DNA of 64,000 nucleotides from a virus. The notes beneath the pieces are model-generated. The model was given only the letters and a program-made list of their open reading frames with translations. It had not been told where the DNA came from and made no database searches. The translations under genes and the position numbers were made by a program. The stretch spans positions 1-64,000 of the IMG/VR virus record IMGVR_UViG_3300030333_007172, one strand, 5' to 3'. Each line of letters opens with the position of its first letter. The first letter of the stretch is position 1. This document shows, piece after piece, positions 59,980-64,000 of this stretch.

Positions 59980-60233
59980 TATGAATCCTCGTTTTTGTTT
60001 TCTTCTAAAATAGTAAGCCTTTCTTCAAGAATCTGAAGTTCATTTTGCATTTGACGTGCAGACCGGCGCGCCTCTCTAAGATGCTGTTTAGCTATAGATA
60101 AACGTCGCTCTTCAGTCATAGACCTTGGTTTTATTCCTGCGATTATTTCCTGTAAACCCTGAAGATAAGTAAAAATACTTCTTTCTTTAGAATTTTCATG
60201 CAAATAATCAAACCACTCTTGATTATCAAACAC
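59979..60233 (-). CDS. Coiled-coil phage protein, 84 aa
   Basis: The GTG start at 60233 has GGAG nine bases upstream. The product contains an aromatic N terminus (EWFDYLHEN), TYLQGLQEIIAGIKPRSM and a long helical/coiled-coil end (RRLSIAKQHLREARRSAR ... LEERLTILEE). I have seen this composition in T4-like marine phages without function. Confidence 0.7.
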   Translation of the reverse strand: MFDNQEWFDYLHENSKERSIFTYLQGLQEIIAGIKPRSMTEERRLSIAKQHLREARRSARQMQNELQILEERLTILEENKNEDS

Positions 60234-60252
60234 AATGTACTCCTATTTTAGT

Positions 60253-60534
60253 TTACTTAGACTTTGTAGATTTAGCGCGGGGCTTTCGATTAGATTTTGC
60301 CTTTGCTTTTGGCTTAGGTTCTTTTGCTGCTTCTGGCTCAGAAAGTTTTTCAGGCTCTGTGCAATCTGGCTCGTCACAGCATTCCTCTTCGGGCTCAGGC
60401 TTGGCTGCTTTGGGGCGCGCCTGTGGGGCGGGTTGAGATACTTCTTCGGCCGCCTCTGGTTCCGCTGGGGCTGACGCTTCTTTTTCTGCTGCAACTTTTG
60501 CTAAAAGCCAATGTTTCTTCCATACTTTACCCAT
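60253..60534 (-). CDS. Low-complexity Ala/Pro/Lys-rich protein
   Basis: A 93-residue protein begins MGKVWKKHWLLAKVAAEKEA and continues with Ala/Pro/Glu runs and a Lys-rich basic tail (KPKAKAKSNRKPRAKS). CC and CDEPDC cysteines occur in the middle. It has GGAG ten bases upstream inside the preceding gene. Possibly a DNA- or virion-packaging accessory; function unknown. The competing frame at 60243 is a shadow. Confidence 0.7.
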   Translation of the reverse strand: MGKVWKKHWLLAKVAAEKEASAPAEPEAAEEVSQPAPQARPKAAKPEPEEECCDEPDCTEPEKLSEPEAAKEPKPKAKAKSNRKPRAKSTKSK

Positions 60535-61681
60535 TTTTCTTCATCTCCTTGAGTCTAAGTACAAGCGCTTGAGCTAATTTTGCCGCTCTTTGCTCTTGCA
60601 ATTTTCGCTCTTCGTTTACATAAGCTTTATCGCCTTTCTTTTCGCCGCGACCTTTTCCACTATGTTTAAGATCATCATCTTTCTTAGTGGTATAGTCTTT
60701 TTCACCCTTGTGAGTCTTAGAATCATCACCTTTAGACTCGCCATCATCTTTTTTGCCAGGAGGATGACCGTGACCTTCAGCTAGCGATGCGTTTGTGACT
60801 TGAATGTCTTCTGCTGCAACGTTTTCAAGAATTGTTCCATCTGCTAACTTCATGTCGTAATGTGTAACTCGACCAAGTTCTTTATTATAATTATGATTGA
60901 CTGCTTCAGCCATTTCAACGGAGCCGTTATAAGAAACGCCACCGTGATGCACGCAATAATGATTAGGAGCAAAAACATCATCTTCAGTCTCTTCTAAAGG
61001 ACGTACTCTTCGCGCAGAATCACGACCAGCAACTCTGTCGGGGGAGTCTTTTCTGCTCTTCTCATCAATTTGTTCATCTTCCTCTAAAGCACCACCAGAT
61101 TTAAGAGCTTTTTCTTCTTCATCTTCTCTTTTTTTAGTGCCTGTAAAATCGGCTGGATCTTTTTCAGAATCGGCCTCGTTTAATTTATTAAGGGAAAAAC
61201 TAAAACCCCATTTTTCTGTAAGAAGAGTGTTAATCTCTCCATTTTTCCAATCTTTTGTAGACATCGAACTTTTAACTCCTTTTTGTAAATGTTCATTATA
61301 AATAGTACCTTTTATACTGTCTTCCCAATCTCTAAAAACTATTGACGCTTGGTAAGCTTCAATTTCCATATTTCTTAGATGAGAATCTTTCTGCGCATAC
61401 CCTTGTTCACCCATCCCTTCTGTATTATCAAAATCTCCGTTACATTTTTGTGTATGGTGCATTAACTCGTGCGCCAACGAGCGCATAATATCTTTAGGGT
61501 GTCGATTTGTAGTATAAAGAGTGATGGCTTCATTCTCCGGATCGTAGAAACCAGTTTTGCCTAACGGATTAGCCGCGTTCTCAGCATCTTGTTTCAGAAA
61601 TAACTTTGGTGGACGGTCAAAGCCCATTTTTTCTTTTGCAAAAGGCATAAATTGTTTAATTAGGGCTTTTAAATCGTTCAT
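60527..61681 (-). CDS. HExxH metallopeptidase with charged C-terminal region
   Basis: Residues 66-80 contain SLAHELMHHTQ (His71-Glu72-x-x-His75). The N-terminal ~150 residues form a compact domain with a further Glu in EIEAYQAS (third-ligand candidate). Residues ~170-384 are strongly charged, with His/Gly/Lys/Asp-rich repeats (GHGHPPGKKDDGESKGDD) and a helical end. The role may be virion maturation or host-protein cleavage. It overlaps the TK-VOC gene and the next gene by a few bases. Confidence 0.72.
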   Translation of the reverse strand: MNDLKALIKQFMPFAKEKMGFDRPPKLFLKQDAENAANPLGKTGFYDPENEAITLYTTNRHPKDIMRSLAHELMHHTQKCNGDFDNTEGMGEQGYAQKDSHLRNMEIEAYQASIVFRDWEDSIKGTIYNEHLQKGVKSSMSTKDWKNGEINTLLTEKWGFSFSLNKLNEADSEKDPADFTGTKKREDEEEKALKSGGALEEDEQIDEKSRKDSPDRVAGRDSARRVRPLEETEDDVFAPNHYCVHHGGVSYNGSVEMAEAVNHNYNKELGRVTHYDMKLADGTILENVAAEDIQVTNASLAEGHGHPPGKKDDGESKGDDSKTHKGEKDYTTKKDDDLKHSGKGRGEKKGDKAYVNEERKLQEQRAAKLAQALVLRLKEMKKNG

Positions 61682-62568
61682 GTGTCTAAAAATACCTCTT
61701 TTTGATTATCAGAGTACCAGATATACTCTAAATAGTTCCCAAATGGGTCTTTTACATAAACTCCAGTTGTTCCATCACGATGTTCTACTCTAATGCCTTC
61801 ATGAAGGTCTAAATTCTCTTTTTTCTCAACTAAAACTCCAAAATGTTGATGTGGATAATGTTTTTCATCAATTAGTGCAATATTTGTGTTTGAAAGACGC
61901 ATTCTAATGTATTTTGGGTCTCGAAAAGTAACTTTTCCGTTTAATTGACGAGTATACCACTCTTCAGCTTCTTTCAAATTACTTACACGTAACGCTATGT
62001 GATCAACACAGCTTTTTTTAGTGTTTTCAAAACAATTATGATGTTGCCAACATCGAGGTTCGTACAGTTCTGCGCCACCAACTGTAATTTCTTCTAAATT
62101 ATCTACTTTTCTGTGTGTGTAATATGCATCTGCTCCGCAAACGGTACAAACAGCCGCACATTTCTCGATTTTAGTGGCCCAAGGAAACATTACTTGTACT
62201 TCATCAAAAATATTACCACTAGCAGATAACTCAAGTGAAGATACTACAATGGTTTTACCAATTTTAAATAAATTGATTAAAGTTTTACCAATTCCAGGAA
62301 TCATAAAGGCTTCATCAACAGCAATAACGTCATATTGCTCTAAATTACAAATTTTAGCTAAATCTTGACCACTTTCTACTAATTTTGCTTTAATTTTTGC
62401 ACCAGAATGTGTACAAATTTCAGATTCTGTGTATCGATTATCAATTTTAGGTTTAAATGCGACAATTGAACGTTTTTGATATTTATATCGTTCTAACTTT
62501 GCTAGCATTTTTGTTGTTTTAGACCCAAACATAGGGCCGCAGTAAATAATAAACTCTGGATTTTGCAT
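61678..62568 (-). CDS. Thymidine kinase fused to glyoxalase/VOC domain
   Basis: Residues 1-185 are a type II thymidine kinase: GPMFGSKTTK (11-20, P-loop with the usual Gly before Lys replaced by Ser), DEAF (85-88) and zinc ligands at Cys141, Cys144, Cys173 with His176/177. Residues 187-290 form a VOC (glyoxalase/dioxygenase) domain: VDHIALRV (His190), HQHFGVLV (His242) and GNYLEYIWY (Glu281). The kinase salvages thymidine for dTTP. Fusion with a VOC domain is unusual. SD AGAGAA precedes the ATG. Confidence 0.88.
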   Translation of the reverse strand: MQNPEFIIYCGPMFGSKTTKMLAKLERYKYQKRSIVAFKPKIDNRYTESEICTHSGAKIKAKLVESGQDLAKICNLEQYDVIAVDEAFMIPGIGKTLINLFKIGKTIVVSSLELSASGNIFDEVQVMFPWATKIEKCAAVCTVCGADAYYTHRKVDNLEEITVGGAELYEPRCWQHHNCFENTKKSCVDHIALRVSNLKEAEEWYTRQLNGKVTFRDPKYIRMRLSNTNIALIDEKHYPHQHFGVLVEKKENLDLHEGIRVEHRDGTTGVYVKDPFGNYLEYIWYSDNQKEVFLDT

Positions 62569-62831
62569 TATTGTTCTCTATCGTTTTCTTTGCGAGAAAC
62601 CAATCGTAAACTCATGGTAAATAACTCTAATTCCACTCTTGAACCACTCAGTGGTAGAACTGTTGCTATAGAAACAACACGATTAGATTTTATTTGATTA
62701 ACTAATCGTGTAATAACTCCATAAAGATAATTCCATTGATGTTCATCGCTATTCCATGTTGACCATTCTACTATATCACCAATTTTAAAATCTTTGGAGA
62801 CCAAACTACCAAAATCTTCTTTTTTATCCAC
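62568..62831 (-). CDS. Small SH3-like conserved phage protein
   Basis: An 87-residue protein with FKIGDIVEWSTWN and RVVSIATVLPL and VELELFTMSLRLVS, an all-beta pattern I associate with T4-like marine phages. GTG start with SD-like context. Function unknown; the GDIVEW strand resembles the opening of SH3-like folds. Confidence 0.7.
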   Translation of the reverse strand: MDKKEDFGSLVSKDFKIGDIVEWSTWNSDEHQWNYLYGVITRLVNQIKSNRVVSIATVLPLSGSRVELELFTMSLRLVSRKENDREQ

Positions 62832-63024
62832 GATAACTTACTATCCACGCACATATATTTTTAACTAGTAGTTGATTCATAAGCTCAATTGCTTGTTCTT
62901 CTGAATCATATGGCCCGTCTGCGCTCATTTTGTTCGCAGTATCTTCATAGCGGTGAACAAAATACAAAATTCTATTCGATTTCGATTGACCCGCTGCTAT
63001 GTAGGTTCTCTTCGGCTTCTTCAT
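62824..63024 (-). CDS. Small conserved phage protein, 66 aa
   Basis: Basic protein with ILYFVHRYEDTANKMS and DGPYDSEEQAIELMNQLL. It overlaps both neighbours by 8 and 53 bases. Probably a compact beta-alpha fold, but no family is recognised. Confidence 0.65.
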   Translation of the reverse strand: MKKPKRTYIAAGQSKSNRILYFVHRYEDTANKMSADGPYDSEEQAIELMNQLLVKNICAWIVSYRG

Positions 63025-63205
63025 TTATATCATAAATAGCACTTCCTGATGTTATGATATCGTAAGTTTTTAGTTTTTTGTTATAAACTACTTTTTGTTT
63101 GTCTTTTAAATCTAAAATTTTTCGTTGTCGTGTATTGACATTAATAATTTCAATAGTGGCCGTCAATCTTCGATGATTTCTAGATTTTTTTCTTCTGCGT
63201 CCCAT
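62972..63205 (-). CDS. Basic small phage protein, 77 aa
   Basis: Starts MGRRRKKSRNHRRLT (strong positive charge), continues with beta strands (TATIEIINV, KKLKTYDIITSGSAIYD) and an acidic end. Start overlaps the stop of a 50-residue membrane gene (TAATG). Possibly nucleic-acid binding by charge; unproven. Confidence 0.65.
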   Translation of the reverse strand: MGRRRKKSRNHRRLTATIEIINVNTRQRKILDLKDKQKVVYNKKLKTYDIITSGSAIYDINEEAEENLHSSGSIEIE

Positions 63206-63357
63206 TATAATCTAAGTTTTGGCGAATCTATTATGGTAGCAGTTATTGTCGCTAATAAGGTTATTGCTGTAAACTCAAAACCAAAAATTCCGTAAAGAAT
63301 CCATCCTCCTAAAATTACAGTTGTATACTTCCATACTTTTCCAAATGTAAATAACAT
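63205..63357 (-). CDS. 50-residue membrane protein
   Basis: ATG at 63357 overlaps the upstream stop (TAATG) and the stop at 63205 overlaps the next start. The product is hydrophobic over two segments (TTVILGGWILYGIFGFEF and ITLLATITATII) with short polar ends. It is too short for usual calls. Function unknown; the continuous overlap pattern supports it. Confidence 0.62.
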   Translation of the reverse strand: MLFTFGKVWKYTTVILGGWILYGIFGFEFTAITLLATITATIIDSPKLRL

Positions 63358-63653
63358 TAATTAAATCCTAAATCTAATATCTCTTCTTTGTCTATTAATA
63401 CAATTTCATTTGCGTCTACATAAATCATAACTCTTCCCTGCTCATCTTCTTCGTCGCTAACAATATATCCCTTTGTTCCTCTGCTGATTCTTATCATTGT
63501 TTTGGTATTTGGCTGATAACACCAAATATAGCCTGAACCACGTATAAAAATTTCTGGGATTAGGTCCCCATCTTCTTCTGTGATTTTACCAGCTATCTGT
63601 TTTAATAGCTTTTTAAAAAAGTTTTTGTCGTATGTTATATTCTGTGACATCAT
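63357..63653 (-). CDS. Hypothetical protein, 98 aa
   Basis: An alpha/beta protein (FFKKLLKQIAGKITEEDG ... YIWCYQPNTKTMIRISRG ... IVLIDKEEILDLGF) with no known motif. It precedes the membrane microprotein gene with an overlap of one base. Role unknown. Confidence 0.7.
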   Translation of the reverse strand: MMSQNITYDKNFFKKLLKQIAGKITEEDGDLIPEIFIRGSGYIWCYQPNTKTMIRISRGTKGYIVSDEEDEQGRVMIYVDANEIVLIDKEEILDLGFN

Positions 63654-63688
63654 TGTAACTAGATGCCCACATATGGTTCAAACACGTA

Positions 63689-64000
63689 TCATCCTTGAAA
63701 GTACTTAGATAATGCTAGCGCGGTGGCCATCAAAAACTGAACTACTGCAAAAATAGTGATAGCTTTTGTCTTAAAAGTCTTTAAATCCTCAATTTCTTGT
63801 ATGGCTGTTTTTAATTGTGTTGGAGAAGCAATTTCATCAATTTTTTCTTTCCACTCTTTGAGATCTTGAACTCGATCTTCTTTTGCCTTTAGTTCAGTCA
63901 ATTGATTTTTAACATCTTGAAGCTCTGTTCTGAGTCCTTCAATTCCGTTAGCTAAAGTCTCTAGTTGTTGTAAAACTAATCGAGAATATTGATCCCAACT
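63689..64000 (-). CDS. Coiled-coil protein with C-terminal membrane helix (5' end beyond window)
   Basis: The frame is open from the right edge to a stop at 63689, so the start lies beyond the window. The visible part is a long coiled coil with Leu/Glu/Gln heptads, then a hydrophobic C-terminal helix (AITIFAVVQFLMATALALS) ending in KYFQG. A similar coiled-coil plus membrane design occurs near 49385-49739. A tail-anchored role in the membrane is likely; function unknown. Confidence 0.7.
   Translation of the reverse strand, partial: SWDQYSRLVLQQLETLANGIEGLRTELQDVKNQLTELKAKEDRVQDLKEWKEKIDEIASPTQLKTAIQEIEDLKTFKTKAITIFAVVQFLMATALALSKYFQG

Noticed and set aside
60243-60494. Second minus-strand frame overlapping the Ala/Pro-rich protein
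   Set aside because: Gln/Lys/Arg-only pattern is a frame shadow of the low-complexity gene at 60253.
1-64000. CRISPR arrays, insertion sequences, integrase or attachment sites
   Set aside because: No regularly spaced direct repeats, transposase or recombinase motifs were seen on reading both strands; the HNH gene alone is not evidence of a mobile element.

Overview
This window is part of a large tailed-phage genome (T4-like myovirus type), probably marine and AT-rich. The evidence is a gp55-like late sigma factor, gp25- and gp6-like baseplate wedge proteins, a hub-like protein with a peptidase domain, giant LamG and structural proteins, PhoH, Hsp20, a thymidine kinase, and many small overlapping genes. 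Every gene I can support lies on the minus strand, so transcription runs from high to low coordinates. Shine-Dalgarno sites (AGGAG) and TTGACA/TATAAT promoters with 17-base spacers point to a host with ordinary sigma70 and SD initiation. The lipoprotein signals suggest a Gram-negative host; this is inference.

Layout, read in the direction of transcription. (1) 64000-57200: small conserved phage genes, a thymidine kinase fused to a glyoxalase/VOC domain, an HExxH metallopeptidase, and a ligase-like/NMNAT-like double nucleotidyltransferase. (2) 57200-48700: an accessory region with host-like promoters. It holds a Fis-type HTH protein, a SAM methyltransferase, a complete one-piece tmRNA (tag ANNNNHFEAAALAA), Hsp20, a SlyD-like FKBP, a hairpin-controlled papain-like hydrolase, a VWA lipoprotein, tiny membrane proteins, a eukaryotic-type phosphomannomutase, a cytidylyltransferase-like protein, an HNH nuclease, a Thr-rich lipoprotein, tRNA-Gly(GCC) and tRNA-Thr(UGU). 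(3) 48700-44700: a sulfotransferase-like protein, PIN-PhoH, a metallopeptidase and a PD-(D/E)XK nuclease. (4) 44700-25050: about 22 consecutive glycan genes, comprising glycosyltransferases (GT4, GT4-GT2 fusion, GT10, GT25, exostosin-like, GT9-like, WavE-like), methyltransferases, sulfotransferases, a GDPD-like protein, and nucleotide-sugar enzymes (split HldE-like kinase and nucleotidyltransferase, NTase-RpiB fusion, KdsC-like HAD, GDP-mannose dehydratase and GDP-mannose 3,5-epimerase). (5) 25050-1: late regulator and tail/baseplate genes, ending in a LamG protein of more than 3,400 residues that runs off the left edge.

The most striking content is the glycan factory. It appears able to make unusual GDP-mannose-derived and heptose-like activated sugars, polymerise them, then methylate and sulfate them. 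It could decorate the virion or remodel the host surface. The second notable group is a proteostasis set (tmRNA, Hsp20, FKBP) within 2 kb. No CRISPR array, insertion sequence or integration module was seen.
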